Positions 35,003 through 44,073 are shown, numbered from the stretch's first letter. The stretch: DNA of 64,000 nt from Lachnospiraceae bacterium (GCA_910575275.1 CAJTEE010000009.1:102355-166354), one strand, 5' to 3'. Notes: generated by a model not told the origin, from the sequence alone. Translations and numbers: made by a program.

Positions 35003-36220
35003 ATGAAAAAGCTACCACTTATGAAAAGAAGATATGTATATTTAATCAATAGCTTTGCGATTTTCCTGCTTTTGGGAGTGGCATATGCTTGGTCGATTTT
35101 TGTCGGCCCGCTGGAGGAATGGTTTGGATGGAGCAGGGCGCAGACTTCTCTGGCCTTTACGATCAATATGATTTGCTTTGCGGCCGGAGTGACCTTATGC
35201 GGCCTTTTGTCGGCCCGCTATCATTATGAGAGGATCGCCCAGCTTGCCGCACTTATGGTTGCCGGCGGATTTATCCTCACCACAAGGGTTTCCGCTGTTT
35301 GGCAGCTTTATTTTACCTACAGCATCTTATGTGGAACCGGCGTGGGGATGATGTATTCCGCAGTCGTTACAACAATTCCCGTGTGGTTTCGCGATAAACC
35401 TGGCCTGGCGACCGGGATCCTCGTCATGGGATATGCCCTTTCCACAACGTTTTTGGGGCCGATCTGTCAGCATCTTTTAAGCACAAGGGGCTGGCAGGCG
35501 ACGTTTTTGACACTTGGGGCGGTAGATCTTCTTGTCATGGGGGCAGGCGGCTTCCTGGTCCGGCTTCCGCTCGCAAAGGAGCTTGCTGGACTGCCTAAAA
35601 TGCCGGAGTTTTCAAGGCTTTCCTGTAGGGATATGACCACAAGGGAAATGTTAAGCAGTATTTCCTTTTACAGCTTTTTCCTGTATCTGGTGGCATTCAG
35701 CGGATGTGGGTTTATGATCATCAACCATATGTCTCCGTTCCTCACCGGCGATATTGGCGTGACAGCGGCCAGGGCGGCTGCGGCAGTCAGCATCGGAGCA
35801 CTTATCAACGGCATCGGCCGCCTGGTCATGGGGATGCTGTTCGATCGGCTTGGGAGCGTGTCAACGGCCAGATTTTTGGGTATTGTCAATTTCATTCTGG
35901 TAACGGCTCTCTGCCTTTCCTACCAGACAAAGAATCCGCTTCTGGTAGCGGGCTGCGCCTGTTTTGTGCTGTTTGCATTTGGGGGCTATTCGGCAACAAT
36001 TCCCAGTATTACAAGAGGGCTTTTTGGAGAGAAGCATTTTGCAGGAAATTATTCGATTGTCAGCATGAACACGCTGCTCTCCGGTATTCCGGCGAGCCTT
36101 GCAGGAGCGCTTCAGGCGAGAAGCGGGAATTATAAGGGGATGCTTGTCCTGATGGGCGCCTGTGCAGTTTTGGCTGTGGCCGGTTCGTGGGGGCTGGGCA
36201 GTAAAAAAGTGAAGCTCTGA
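35003..36220 (+). CDS. Major facilitator superfamily transporter, OFA-like
   Basis: The 405-residue protein has about twelve membrane helices and an N-terminus (GVAYAWSIFVGPLEEWFGWSR) typical of the oxalate/formate antiporter family. Later motifs include GIGVGMMYSAVV-like and GYALSTTFLGP segments. Members exchange small carboxylates or remain uncharacterised, so the substrate cannot be stated. The frame opens at 34976 inside a repeat element; ATG 35003 follows AGGAGAAAG and is preferred. Confidence 0.85.
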   Translation: MKKLPLMKRRYVYLINSFAIFLLLGVAYAWSIFVGPLEEWFGWSRAQTSLAFTINMICFAAGVTLCGLLSARYHYERIAQLAALMVAGGFILTTRVSAVWQLYFTYSILCGTGVGMMYSAVVTTIPVWFRDKPGLATGILVMGYALSTTFLGPICQHLLSTRGWQATFLTLGAVDLLVMGAGGFLVRLPLAKELAGLPKMPEFSRLSCRDMTTREMLSSISFYSFFLYLVAFSGCGFMIINHMSPFLTGDIGVTAARAAAAVSIGALINGIGRLVMGMLFDRLGSVSTARFLGIVNFILVTALCLSYQTKNPLLVAGCACFVLFAFGGYSATIPSITRGLFGEKHFAGNYSIVSMNTLLSGIPASLAGALQARSGNYKGMLVLMGACAVLAVAGSWGLGSKKVKL

Positions 36221-36380
36221 TTCGGTTTGTGATTGGACAGACGGAAATTTTACATGGTATTTTTTTCCTTTTCCGGTTCTATTTTCTGCATGGGCTGCAT
36301 AAACATATATAGTAAGCCGGAAATTGCCAGCCGGTGGGTCAGCCTTGACTGAGAAATAAGAAACATAAAGGAGAAATACT

Positions 36381-37007
36381 ATGTCAGAAAAAGTAATGGA
36401 AAACAATAGGGTCAGTGTAATCGGAACGATCGTTTCAGGATTTACGTTCAGCCATGCGGTGTTTGGAGAAGGATTCTATATGACGGAACTTTTGGTAAAT
36501 CGGCTGAGTGAGCAATCAGATGTGATCCCGCTTATGATCTCGGAGCGCCTGCTTGATATTTCGAAAGATTATTCGGGCCAGACTCTTGAGGCGATCGGCC
36601 AATTCCGCTCGTACAACCGACATGAAGGGACTAAAAATCGTTTGGTGCTTTCTGTGTTTGTGCGGGAGATCAACTTTATGGAATCGTTTACAGATTACAC
36701 AAAGACCAACCAGATTTTCCTTGATGGGTACATATGCAAAGAGCCGATCTATCGAAAAACGCCGTTAGGCCGCGAGATTGCGGACCTTCTGGTGGCAGTA
36801 AACCGGCCATATGGGAAATCGGACTATATTCCGTGTATTGCATGGGGGCGGAATGCAAGATACGCGTCGGGCTTTCTGGTCGGTACGCGGATTTTGATCT
36901 GGGGACGTGTCCAGAGCAGAGAATATACAAAGAAGCTGAATGATTTGGAGTGCGAAAAGCGGGTGGCCTACGAGGTCTCGGTCAGCAAGCTGGAGTGTGC
37001 AGAATAG
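36381..37007 (+). CDS. Single-stranded DNA-binding-like OB-fold protein
   Basis: This 208-residue protein resembles the two-OB-fold SSB-like proteins of Lachnospiraceae. The second half has the clearer OB signature (IFLDGYICKEPIYRKTPLGR, then VNRPYG, YIPCIAWGRNA, and GTRILIWGRVQSREY). The first half looks like a diverged OB fold. It lacks the acidic DDDIPF-type tail of canonical SSB, so it is probably an accessory SSB. ATG 36381 follows AAAGGAGAA. A strong terminator follows. Confidence 0.75.
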   Translation: MSEKVMENNRVSVIGTIVSGFTFSHAVFGEGFYMTELLVNRLSEQSDVIPLMISERLLDISKDYSGQTLEAIGQFRSYNRHEGTKNRLVLSVFVREINFMESFTDYTKTNQIFLDGYICKEPIYRKTPLGREIADLLVAVNRPYGKSDYIPCIAWGRNARYASGFLVGTRILIWGRVQSREYTKKLNDLECEKRVAYEVSVSKLECAE

Positions 37008-37031
37008 AACCAGACAGGAGAGTATAGATTT

Positions 37032-37067
37032 GCCGGAGATTCAAAAAAGTGAATCTCCGGCTTTTTT
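37032..37067 (+). terminator. Intrinsic terminator after the SSB-like gene
   Basis: GCCGGAGATTC and GAATCTCCGGC form a perfect 11-base stem followed by TTTTTT. The T run itself pairs with a later AAAAAA within a second inverted repeat (37062-37075 with 37090-37103). Confidence 0.92.
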
Positions 37068-37208
37068 GTATCATAAGAAAGTGCGTCCTATGATACAAAA
37101 AACGCTCCGCGAGGATGCGCACTACACGCTAAGGAAGATGGCGGCTGTCGCAGACGCGGGGGCTGACCCAACGGAGCGCGGACTCTCTTTCACAAAATTT
37201 CCTGTCGA

Positions 37209-38510
37209 TCAGTGCAGGATTTCCCATAAAATTGAAACATAAAGCTTCAATCCGATAAGGAGCGAGCGCTCGTCAAGGTCAAATTTATTGTTGTGGTGCG
37301 GTGCGGCGATCGTAGAGCCGATGCACATGTACGCGGCCCTTCCGCCGTGTGACTGTACCTTGGACATTAAGTAGGTTGCATCCTCAGAACCGGAGAAGGC
37401 GCTTTTTGGGGTATAGGAGGTAATCTCCGGCACACGGGAGGCTCCGGCAGAAATATAGGGTTCTAGGGACTCGTCGCTGTCGGAGCTCGCGGCGCTTCCC
37501 TTAATTTCAGTCTTCACGGTGCAGCCGAACATTTTTGCCGCGCCCTCTAGGCTGTCAATGGCGCGCCGATACACGTTCTGCTCGATTTTGGCGGTTTCGC
37601 CGCGGGTCTCCAGCTGCAGGAAGGCGTTTTCCGCGACCACGTTTCGCCCGCTGCCGCCCCGGATGGTGCCAACGTTGATGCGGGAGGCGCCGCGAGAATC
37701 CTGACAGGCGGTATGCATGGCAAGCGCAGCGGCACAGGCGGCCAAGATCGCGTTATTCCCATCCTGCGGGGAAGCTCCCGCGTGGGCGGAGAGCCCTGTG
37801 ATCTCGGCATCGACCTTGGTCGTGGATAGAAAGCCCTTCGAGAGCCCTACAAGCTCGCCGGTCTTCCAGCCCATACCGAGATGGCTGGTCAGGAAAATAT
37901 CGACGTCGTCGAGAATCCCGCTCTCGGCGACGGATTTGGCGCCGCGGACCCCCTCCTCGGCGGGCTGAAAAATGACCTTAATAGTCCCGGAAAGCTCCTC
38001 CTTGAGTTCAGACAATGCCCGGCAGACGAAAAGCCCCATGGTTCCATGACCGTCGTGGCCGCAGGCGTGCATACAGCCGGGATTTTCGGAACAGAAGCCC
38101 TCATCCGAAGGGATGCGGCCCGCGTCCGTGCTTTCCTGGACATCGTTACAGTCGATGTCAAAGCGCAGAGCCACCACAGGCCCCGGCTTTGCGGTTTCAA
38201 TAATGGCACAGGCCCCGGTAAAGTCCCCCATCTCTTTTAAGATCCCGGGATCGGCGCCCTGCTTTTTCGCGCGGTCCACGGCAGCGTCCAGTTCTTTTCT
38301 GGACGGATAGGACCAGAGATAATCCGTATTGATTATTTCCTTCCCAAGCTTCACGGGAATCCCAAGCTCCCGAAGTTTCCCGATGAGCTTCGCACTGGTA
38401 TAAAACTCACGCCAGCCCGGCTCCGCATGCCGATGAAAATCACGCCGCTGCTCCTTCATAGCGTCCGTAAAACGATCAAGCCCGGAGATGTATGTTTTGA
38501 TATCTGTCAT
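37209..38510 (-). CDS. M20-family amidohydrolase, AbgA-like
   Basis: The 433-residue metallo-hydrolase aligns well by eye with p-aminobenzoyl-glutamate hydrolase subunit A: RRDFHRHAEPGW at the start, MHACGHDGH, IFQPAEEG, TGLSAHAG, GSGRNVV and FSGSEDATYLM. Such enzymes remove acyl or aminobenzoyl groups from amino acids using two metal ions in the cytoplasm. No AbgB or AbgT gene is adjacent, so the substrate is uncertain. ATG 38510 follows GAGGGG; the frame extends into the lgt promoter region but without protein character. Confidence 0.9.
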   Translation of the reverse strand: MTDIKTYISGLDRFTDAMKEQRRDFHRHAEPGWREFYTSAKLIGKLRELGIPVKLGKEIINTDYLWSYPSRKELDAAVDRAKKQGADPGILKEMGDFTGACAIIETAKPGPVVALRFDIDCNDVQESTDAGRIPSDEGFCSENPGCMHACGHDGHGTMGLFVCRALSELKEELSGTIKVIFQPAEEGVRGAKSVAESGILDDVDIFLTSHLGMGWKTGELVGLSKGFLSTTKVDAEITGLSAHAGASPQDGNNAILAACAAALAMHTACQDSRGASRINVGTIRGGSGRNVVAENAFLQLETRGETAKIEQNVYRRAIDSLEGAAKMFGCTVKTEIKGSAASSDSDESLEPYISAGASRVPEITSYTPKSAFSGSEDATYLMSKVQSHGGRAAYMCIGSTIAAPHHNNKFDLDERSLLIGLKLYVSILWEILH

Positions 38511-38694
38511 AGATGCAACCCCTCTTTCTTCTATAATTAATATAGTCTTAGTATAAAAGCCCGAAGAAGAAATGTCAATGTCCGCGACGGAATAAGGGTG
38601 TGATGGAGGGGCCGCGGAGGCGTTCAGGGACGGCGCGCTCCGCCCGGCTCCATCGGCTTCTGCGGACTCTCTACATCCCCCTCCCCCGTATCTT

Positions 38695-38701
38695 TGTCGA
38701 A
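38695..38701. promoter_or_regulatory. Perfect Spo0A box upstream of lgt and the Spo0E-like gene
   Basis: TGTCGAA, the consensus Spo0A box, sits about 30 bases before the -35 element of the lgt promoter. A 7-base match can arise by chance, so this is a candidate only. Confidence 0.35.
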
Positions 38702-38730
38702 AAAGGGGGAGCTCTGTCATGCGAAATTCA

Positions 38731-38759
38731 TTGCTTTTTGGCGGATTTCGGAGTAAAAT
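38731..38759 (+). promoter_or_regulatory. Promoter of lgt
   Basis: TTGCTT (38731-38736), a 17-base spacer and TAAAAT (38754-38759), about 30 bases ahead of the lgt ATG. Confidence 0.65.
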
Positions 38760-38790
38760 AGGACTGAAAAACGAGAAAAGGAGTGTGGAT

Positions 38791-39672
38791 ATGACAGAAG
38801 GGGCGGATATAAGCTTTGTTCATCTGGGAATTTCTGTTCCGCATATTGAAAAAACCTTTTCCATCGGCAGTTTTCCGATCGCTTATTACGGACTGATCAT
38901 TGGACTTGGCATGATAGCCGGGTTTCTTGTTGCACAGGCTGATGCGAAAAGACGTGGACAGGATCCTGACCTATATTTGGACTTTGCCTTAAGCGTGATT
39001 TTCTTTGCGATTCTGGGCGCAAGACTCTATTATGTGGTATTCCAATGGGGATACTATAAAGACCATTTGCTTGAGATATTCAACCTGCGGCAAGGCGGTC
39101 TGGCCATCTATGGGGGCGTGATCGCTTCGGTGATCACGTTGTTCATCTTTACAAAAAAACGCAGAGTTTCCTTTTTTTCCATGGCGGATAGTGCATGTCT
39201 CGGTCTGGTTACGGGGCAGATTATTGGTAGATGGGGAAACTTTGTCAACTGTGAAGCTTTCGGCGGCTATACGGACAGCCTGTTTGCCATGCGGCTGAAG
39301 CGCAGTATTGTCAACGAAAATATGATTTCTCAGGAATTATTGGACCATCTGATTATAGAAAATGGTGTTCAGTATATTCAGGTACACCCTACGTTTCTGT
39401 ATGAATCCCTATGGAATCTGGGGCTTCTGCTTTTTATGCTGTGGTATAGGAAACGGAAACGGTTTACCGGAGAATTGCTGTGGGTTTATCTCGCTGGCTA
39501 TGGAATCGGACGGGCATGGATCGAAGGACTCCGCACGGATTCCCTTCTGATACCAGGGACCACGGTGGCCGTATCGCAGGCACTCTCGCTTGTGGTTGCG
39601 GCATCCGCTGCATGTATGCTTTTTTCCGCCGGCGGACATCAGGGAAAGCGAGGGGTAAGGAGACATGAATGA
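38791..39672 (+). CDS. lgt: Prolipoprotein diacylglyceryl transferase
   Basis: The 293-residue, seven-helix membrane enzyme transfers diacylglycerol from phosphatidylglycerol to the lipobox cysteine of prolipoproteins. Diagnostic motifs are GGLAIYGGVI and GRWGNFVNCEAFGG, then HPTFLYES. ATG 38791 follows AAAAGGAG; the open frame to 38719 overlaps the promoter. The end overlaps the Spo0E-like gene by eight bases, so both are translated from one mRNA. Confidence 0.95.
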   Translation: MTEGADISFVHLGISVPHIEKTFSIGSFPIAYYGLIIGLGMIAGFLVAQADAKRRGQDPDLYLDFALSVIFFAILGARLYYVVFQWGYYKDHLLEIFNLRQGGLAIYGGVIASVITLFIFTKKRRVSFFSMADSACLGLVTGQIIGRWGNFVNCEAFGGYTDSLFAMRLKRSIVNENMISQELLDHLIIENGVQYIQVHPTFLYESLWNLGLLLFMLWYRKRKRFTGELLWVYLAGYGIGRAWIEGLRTDSLLIPGTTVAVSQALSLVVAASAACMLFSAGGHQGKRGVRRHE

Positions 39673-39832
39673 ACAAAAAGATGAGCTCGTCACAAGGATT
39701 GAGGAGGCAAGGGGCAAGTTAAACAGAAGTATTGACAACAAAGAGGACTATGATACGATTTATCAGTACAGCATTCTGCTGGATACGCTGATTGAACAAT
39801 ATATTGTGGCTGAGTCCAATTCCCGGCCATAA
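39665..39832 (+). CDS. Spo0E-like sporulation aspartyl-phosphate phosphatase
   Basis: This 55-residue protein shows the Spo0E family signature: a first helix (RIEEARGKLNRSI) and a second helix with the S-x-x-L-D-x-L-I-x-x-Y motif (SILLDTLIEQYIV). In Bacillus, Spo0E proteins dephosphorylate Spo0A-P and delay sporulation. Starting at ATG 39665, the gene overlaps lgt by eight bases and has a good terminator behind it. The function in Clostridia is inferred from the motif. Confidence 0.82.
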   Translation: MNEQKDELVTRIEEARGKLNRSIDNKEDYDTIYQYSILLDTLIEQYIVAESNSRP

Positions 39833-39849
39833 ATATGGAAAAAGCATGC

Positions 39850-39876
39850 AAAGCCGCGAAAATGCGGCTTTTTTTA
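39850..39876 (+). terminator. Intrinsic terminator after the Spo0E-like gene
   Basis: AAGCCGC and GCGGCTT form a stem around a short GAAAAT-type loop, followed by a run of seven Ts. Confidence 0.9.
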
Positions 39877-39900
39877 ATGCAAAAAAAGTAAAAAATCCCC

Positions 39901-39929
39901 TTGCTATTTCCGGGTAAATGTACTAATAT
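39901..39929 (+). promoter_or_regulatory. Promoter of the division and cell wall (dcw) cluster
   Basis: TTGCTA (39901-39906), a 17-base spacer and TAATAT (39924-39929) place transcription start near 39936, just ahead of the MraZ repeats. Confidence 0.75.
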
Positions 39930-39937
39930 TAAAGCAC

Positions 39938-39976
39938 AAGTGGAGCAAAGTGGAGTAAAGTGGAGCAAAATGGTGA
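39938..39976 (+). promoter_or_regulatory. MraZ operator: four 10-base direct repeats
   Basis: AAGTGGAGC-like units recur with TGG at 39941, 39951, 39961 and 39971, an exact 10-base period. MraZ binds TGG-containing direct repeats of this period upstream of its own gene in other bacteria, so autorepression of the dcw cluster is expected here. A further GTGG occurs at 39981. Confidence 0.85.
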
Positions 39977-40019
39977 GAAGGTGGTTCGCCATGGAGGCCG
40001 CGGCTGACAGGAGAGAGAC

Positions 40020-40445
40020 ATGTTTATCGGGGAGTACAATCACACGATTGATGCAAAAGGCCGTCTGATTGTCCCTTCCAAATTCCGGGAGCAGCTTGGC
40101 GAAGAATTCGTTGTGACAAAGGGTTTGGATGGGTGTCTCTTTGCGTACGAAAATTCCGAATGGAAATCCTTCGAGGAGAAACTGCACGCGCTTCCGCTTA
40201 CGAATGCCAATGCCAGAAAATTTACACGCTTTTTCCTGGCCGGTGCCTGTGCCTGCGAGGTAGACAAGCAGGGGAGGATCCTGATCCCTTCGGTGCTGCG
40301 GGAATTTGCGGGCCTGGAAAAGGATGTCGTGCTTGTGGGGGTAGGAAGCCGGGTGGAGATCTGGAGCAAGACCACATGGGCCGAGAAAAATACCTATGAC
40401 GATATGGATGAGATCGCCGAAAATATGGAAGGGCTTGGCATATGA
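40020..40445 (+). CDS. mraZ: Transcriptional regulator MraZ
   Basis: The 141-residue protein has two SpoVT/AbrB-like folds, with [15 protein letters not shown] at the N-terminus and the second [14 protein letters not shown] copy around residue 80. MraZ forms a ring that binds repeats at its own promoter and tunes expression of the division cluster. It is the first gene of the cluster and overlaps rsmH by four bases (ATGA). Confidence 0.96.
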   Translation: MFIGEYNHTIDAKGRLIVPSKFREQLGEEFVVTKGLDGCLFAYENSEWKSFEEKLHALPLTNANARKFTRFFLAGACACEVDKQGRILIPSVLREFAGLEKDVVLVGVGSRVEIWSKTTWAEKNTYDDMDEIAENMEGLGI

Positions 40446-41380
40446 CGTTTGAACATACATCGGTGCTTCTTAACGAGACCGTGGACAGTCTTTTAGTAAA
40501 ACCGGATGGAACCTATGTGGATGGGACGCTCGGAGGCGGAGGCCATGCCGAAGCCGTACTGACCCGTCTTTCCGGGAAGGGGCGTCTGATCGGCATCGAC
40601 CAGGATGAGGACGCGGTCCGGGCGGCTGGCGAGCGGCTTAAGCCGTTTGGAGAAAGAGTTGTCATAGTGAGAAGCAATTACTGCCGGATCCGCGAGATTT
40701 TGAGCGAGCTTTGTATCGAGCAGGTTGACGGCATTTACCTTGATTTGGGAGTTTCCTCCTATCAGCTGGATACGGCGGACAGAGGCTTTACATACCGGGC
40801 GGATGCGCCGCTCGACATGCGGATGGATCAGAGGAATCCACGGACGGCAGCCGATCTTGTAAACGGTCTGGACGAGTCCGGGCTGTGTCGGATCTTAAGG
40901 GAGTACGGTGAGGAACGCTTTGCGAAAAATATTGCAAGGGCGATCGTCCGGGAACGCGAAAAAAAGCCGATCGAGACGACCGGAGAGCTCGTGGAGCTTA
41001 TCAGGGCCTCGATCCCCGCAAAGATGCTGGCAAAGGGAGGCCATCCTGCAAAGCGCACGTTTCAGGCGCTGCGGATCGAAGTAAATAGGGAATTGGAGGT
41101 CTTAAACGAATCTATTGATACGATGATCAATCTTTTGAAGCCCGGGGGGCGCCTCAGTATTATTACGTTTCATTCCCTGGAGGACCGGATCGTCAAAACG
41201 CGGTTTAAGGTCAATGAAAAGCCCTGCATCTGCCCGCCGGATTTTCCGGTTTGTGTATGCGGCAGACAGAGCAAGGGAAGGATCATCACACGAAAGCCCG
41301 TTTTGCCGGGTGATAAGGAACTGGAAGATAACAAGCGTTCAAAAAGCTCAAAGCTTCGGGTGTTTGAACGAGGATCGTAA
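40442..41380 (+). CDS. rsmH: 16S rRNA (cytosine-1402-N4)-methyltransferase
   Basis: This 312-residue SAM-dependent methyltransferase modifies C1402 at the ribosomal P site. It shows [11 protein letters not shown], the SAM-binding [26 protein letters not shown] and the C-terminal [12 protein letters not shown]. It is the standard second gene of dcw clusters. Its stop codon is the first three bases of a palindrome shared with 25703-25731. Confidence 0.97.
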   Translation: MTFEHTSVLLNETVDSLLVKPDGTYVDGTLGGGGHAEAVLTRLSGKGRLIGIDQDEDAVRAAGERLKPFGERVVIVRSNYCRIREILSELCIEQVDGIYLDLGVSSYQLDTADRGFTYRADAPLDMRMDQRNPRTAADLVNGLDESGLCRILREYGEERFAKNIARAIVREREKKPIETTGELVELIRASIPAKMLAKGGHPAKRTFQALRIEVNRELEVLNESIDTMINLLKPGGRLSIITFHSLEDRIVKTRFKVNEKPCICPPDFPVCVCGRQSKGRIITRKPVLPGDKELEDNKRSKSSKLRVFERGS

Positions 41381-41406
41381 CAGTTCAGAGTCTGTCTGAA
41401 CTGTTA
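41378..41406. repeat. Palindrome overlapping the rsmH stop codon
   Basis: TAACAGTTCAGA (41378-41389), a 5-base loop GTCTG, and TCTGAACTGTTA (41395-41406). The 12-base arms are identical to the inner arms of the hairpin at 25695-25739. Confidence 0.8.
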
Positions 41407-41438
41407 TCGAGGATAGCCCAAATTCGGAGGGGAGGCCT

Positions 41439-41936
41439 ATGGCAGCATTGAACAATCACAAAAGACCAATCCGGAATACAAGCTATGTGCACGGGAGCGC
41501 CGCGCCCAGGCTCGAGAGCCCGGCTGTCAGGCAGCAGGAACCAAAACAACAGAAACCAAAGAAACGAAACGCGGCCCTTACCGCCACTGTCAGGAGAAAC
41601 CAGGAAAAGGCGCTGCAGATGAATCTGCCGTATGTCCTCGCACTGACTGTGGCGGCGATTTGTACCCTTTATCTTTGCGTCAGCTATCTGCAGCTGCAGT
41701 CTTCGATTACCGCGAGGCTGAAGCATATCGAGTCGCTAGAGGAGAGCATCGAGGCCATGAAGGTGGAAAACGATGCGCTGGAGACCCGGATCAATACCTC
41801 TGTGGATCTGGATTATATCTACAAGGTGGCGACAGAGGAGCTTGGTATGGTTTATGCGAATAAAAACCAGGTAAAGCTGTACAACAAGACGGAAAGTGAG
41901 TATGTAAGACAGTATGAGGACATCCCGGAACGTTAG
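41439..41936 (+). CDS. FtsL/DivIC-type septum formation protein
   Basis: The 165-residue bitopic membrane protein has a basic cytoplasmic N-terminus (about 65 residues), one membrane helix (about 68-88, VLALTVAAICTLYLCV) and an external coiled coil (about 92-125). A conserved ATEELGMVYANKNQVKLY end follows. Position between rsmH and the transpeptidase gene and this architecture fit FtsL, which bridges DivIB/DivIC to the FtsW-FtsI pair. It overlaps the next gene by 23 bases. Confidence 0.88.
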   Translation: MAALNNHKRPIRNTSYVHGSAAPRLESPAVRQQEPKQQKPKKRNAALTATVRRNQEKALQMNLPYVLALTVAAICTLYLCVSYLQLQSSITARLKHIESLEESIEAMKVENDALETRINTSVDLDYIYKVATEELGMVYANKNQVKLYNKTESEYVRQYEDIPER

Positions 41937-44073
41937 CAAAAAGAAAACCTTCACGAAGTATATGCAGGAAAAGCTGGCGGTTACGTTTCTCGTAATTACG
42001 CTGGCTTTGTTTGGTCTTGTCGTCTCGCTTTATAACGTGGTGGAAGCAAAAAACAAAGAATATACGGAGATCGTCTTAAACCAGCATTCCGCCTATGACA
42101 GCCGCACGATCCCTTACCGGCGCGGAGACATCGTGGACCGCAACGGAACGTATCTTGCAACCAGCGAAAAGGTATACAACCTGATCCTGGATCCGAATCA
42201 GATCAACAAGGGCGCGGAGGACTACCTGGACCCGACGGTAAACGCGCTCTGCGAGGTCTTCGGCTATGAACGTTCGGAAGTCTTGAAGGCTTTGTCGGAC
42301 GATCCGGATTCCTATTATGTGCGCTATGAACGAAGGCTGTCCGCCGAACAGAAGGAGGCCTTTGAGACGAAAGCGGAGGAGACCAACAAGGCGTTTATAG
42401 AGGCAAAGAGCAAAAAGCGGGTCAAGGGCGTATGGTTTGAGGACGAATACCGCCGGATCTACCCGTATAACTCCCTCGCCTGCAACGTCGTGGGATTTTC
42501 TTATGACAACGGCGCACAGGGAATGGGCGGTATCGAACAGCATTATAACAGTGAGCTTGTGGGGACAAACGGCCGCGAATACGGCTATCTCGACGATGAA
42601 TCCAATATGGAGAAGGTCATCAAGCCCGCCGAGAACGGCAATGTCATCGTTTCCACGATCGACGTCAACATACAGAAAATTGTCGAAAAATACATCGACG
42701 AATGGATGAGTGAGCTTGGCAGCCAGACGGCCGCGGTGCTTGTCATGGATCCGAACAACGGGGAGATTCTCGCCATGTCTTCGAACCGCAGGTTCGACCT
42801 CAACAATCCGCGGGATTTGAGTGCGTATTATACAGAGGCAGAGATCGCCCGGATGACAGAAAAGGAAAAAAATGACGCCTGGAATCAGATGTGGCGGAAC
42901 TATTGTGTAAACGACAGCTTCGAGCCGGGCTCCCCGGCCAAGATCTTGACGGTTGCGGCCTGTCTGGAGGAGGGGGTCGTCACAAGGGACTCGACCTTCT
43001 TTTGCGACGGCGTCCATGAGGTAGGCGGCTACGAGATCCACTGTTCGAACCGAAGCGGCCATAATCTGCTGGATTTAGAGCAGGTGGTCATGAAGTCCTG
43101 CAACGATGCGATGATGCAGATGTCGGCGCAGCTCGGGATCAAACGGTTTACCAAATATCAGAAGATCTTTGGCATCGGCCAGAAATCAGGCATCGACCTG
43201 CCCGGAGAGGCGGATACGTCAGGACTGATCTATACATCAGATACGATGGGGCCGACCGAGCTTGCGACAAGCTCCTTTGGCCAGGGCTATAACGGTACGA
43301 TGGTACAGATGGCGGCGGCGATCTCGTCGGTCATCAACGGGGGTTCTTATTATGAGCCTCATGTGGTCAAGCAGATTTTAAACGACCAGGGAAACGTTGT
43401 GAGAAAGGTCGGCCCGGAGCTTGTGAGAAAGACCGTATCCCAGTCTACAAGCGAATTCCTCTGTCATGCGTTGTTCATGACGGTGGAGGAGGGCACGGGA
43501 AAGGTCGCACAGGTCGAGGGCTTTAAAGTAGGCGGAAAGACGGGAACGGCGGAGAAGATCCCGCGTTCGGCGAAAAATTACCTGTTAAGCTTTGCTGGAT
43601 TTGCACCGGCAGACGACCCGCGGATTCTGATCTATGTAATCGTCGATACGCCGAATCTTCCTCCGGGGCCGGAGCAAGCTCACAGCAGCTTTGCGACCGG
43701 TATTTTCCAGAAGATCCTGGTGGAAGCGCTTCCCTACCTGAACGTATTTCCGGATACGCCGGTGCCCGAGGAGGAAGATGATCTGTCGGGCCGCACGGAA
43801 GGGATCACAAACAACAACGAGGGCGGCCTTGAGCCGGCCCCGGAGAGAGGGGCAGAGTCCGGCGGGGAAGAAACGGAGTCCGGCGAGGCCCTTGAGAGTA
43901 CGGCCGGAGAGGGAGAAACAGAGCCCGGTCAGGGCGGGCAGGAGTCCACAGAGGAGAGCACGGCCTCCGAGAGCGAGGAGGTTATCCCGTTTGAGGGGGG
44001 CTTGGGGCTTCCCGACAATGTGCCGGGAGGGCTCGCCGTGGAAACACTTCCCGCAGAGACGGCCGCCCCATAA
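41914..44073 (+). CDS. Class B penicillin-binding protein (FtsI/SpoVD-type) with acidic tail
   Basis: The 719-residue transpeptidase has an N-terminal membrane anchor (about residues 20-42), a dimerisation region (YRRGDIVDRNG) and a catalytic domain. The catalytic domain has a Ser340 motif SPAK (instead of the more usual STxK), SCN (in KSCNDAM) and KTGT (GGKTGTAEK). The last 100 or so residues are Glu/Ser/Gly-rich and probably disordered outside the cell. No PASTA domain is present. The enzyme cross-links septal peptidoglycan with FtsW. Its start lies inside the ftsL-like gene, implying coupled translation. Confidence 0.92.
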   Translation: MRTSRNVSKKKTFTKYMQEKLAVTFLVITLALFGLVVSLYNVVEAKNKEYTEIVLNQHSAYDSRTIPYRRGDIVDRNGTYLATSEKVYNLILDPNQINKGAEDYLDPTVNALCEVFGYERSEVLKALSDDPDSYYVRYERRLSAEQKEAFETKAEETNKAFIEAKSKKRVKGVWFEDEYRRIYPYNSLACNVVGFSYDNGAQGMGGIEQHYNSELVGTNGREYGYLDDESNMEKVIKPAENGNVIVSTIDVNIQKIVEKYIDEWMSELGSQTAAVLVMDPNNGEILAMSSNRRFDLNNPRDLSAYYTEAEIARMTEKEKNDAWNQMWRNYCVNDSFEPGSPAKILTVAACLEEGVVTRDSTFFCDGVHEVGGYEIHCSNRSGHNLLDLEQVVMKSCNDAMMQMSAQLGIKRFTKYQKIFGIGQKSGIDLPGEADTSGLIYTSDTMGPTELATSSFGQGYNGTMVQMAAAISSVINGGSYYEPHVVKQILNDQGNVVRKVGPELVRKTVSQSTSEFLCHALFMTVEEGTGKVAQVEGFKVGGKTGTAEKIPRSAKNYLLSFAGFAPADDPRILIYVIVDTPNLPPGPEQAHSSFATGIFQKILVEALPYLNVFPDTPVPEEEDDLSGRTEGITNNNEGGLEPAPERGAESGGEETESGEALESTAGEGETEPGQGGQESTEESTASESEEVIPFEGGLGLPDNVPGGLAVETLPAETAAP

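Noticed and set aside
39938..39976. Short CRISPR-like direct repeats
   Set aside because: The units are only 10 bases apart and contain TGG in the mraZ leader, so they are MraZ operator boxes; no other regularly spaced repeats were seen in the window.
42076..43062. 328-codon minus-strand frame
   Set aside because: It is antisense to the transpeptidase gene and has no domain.
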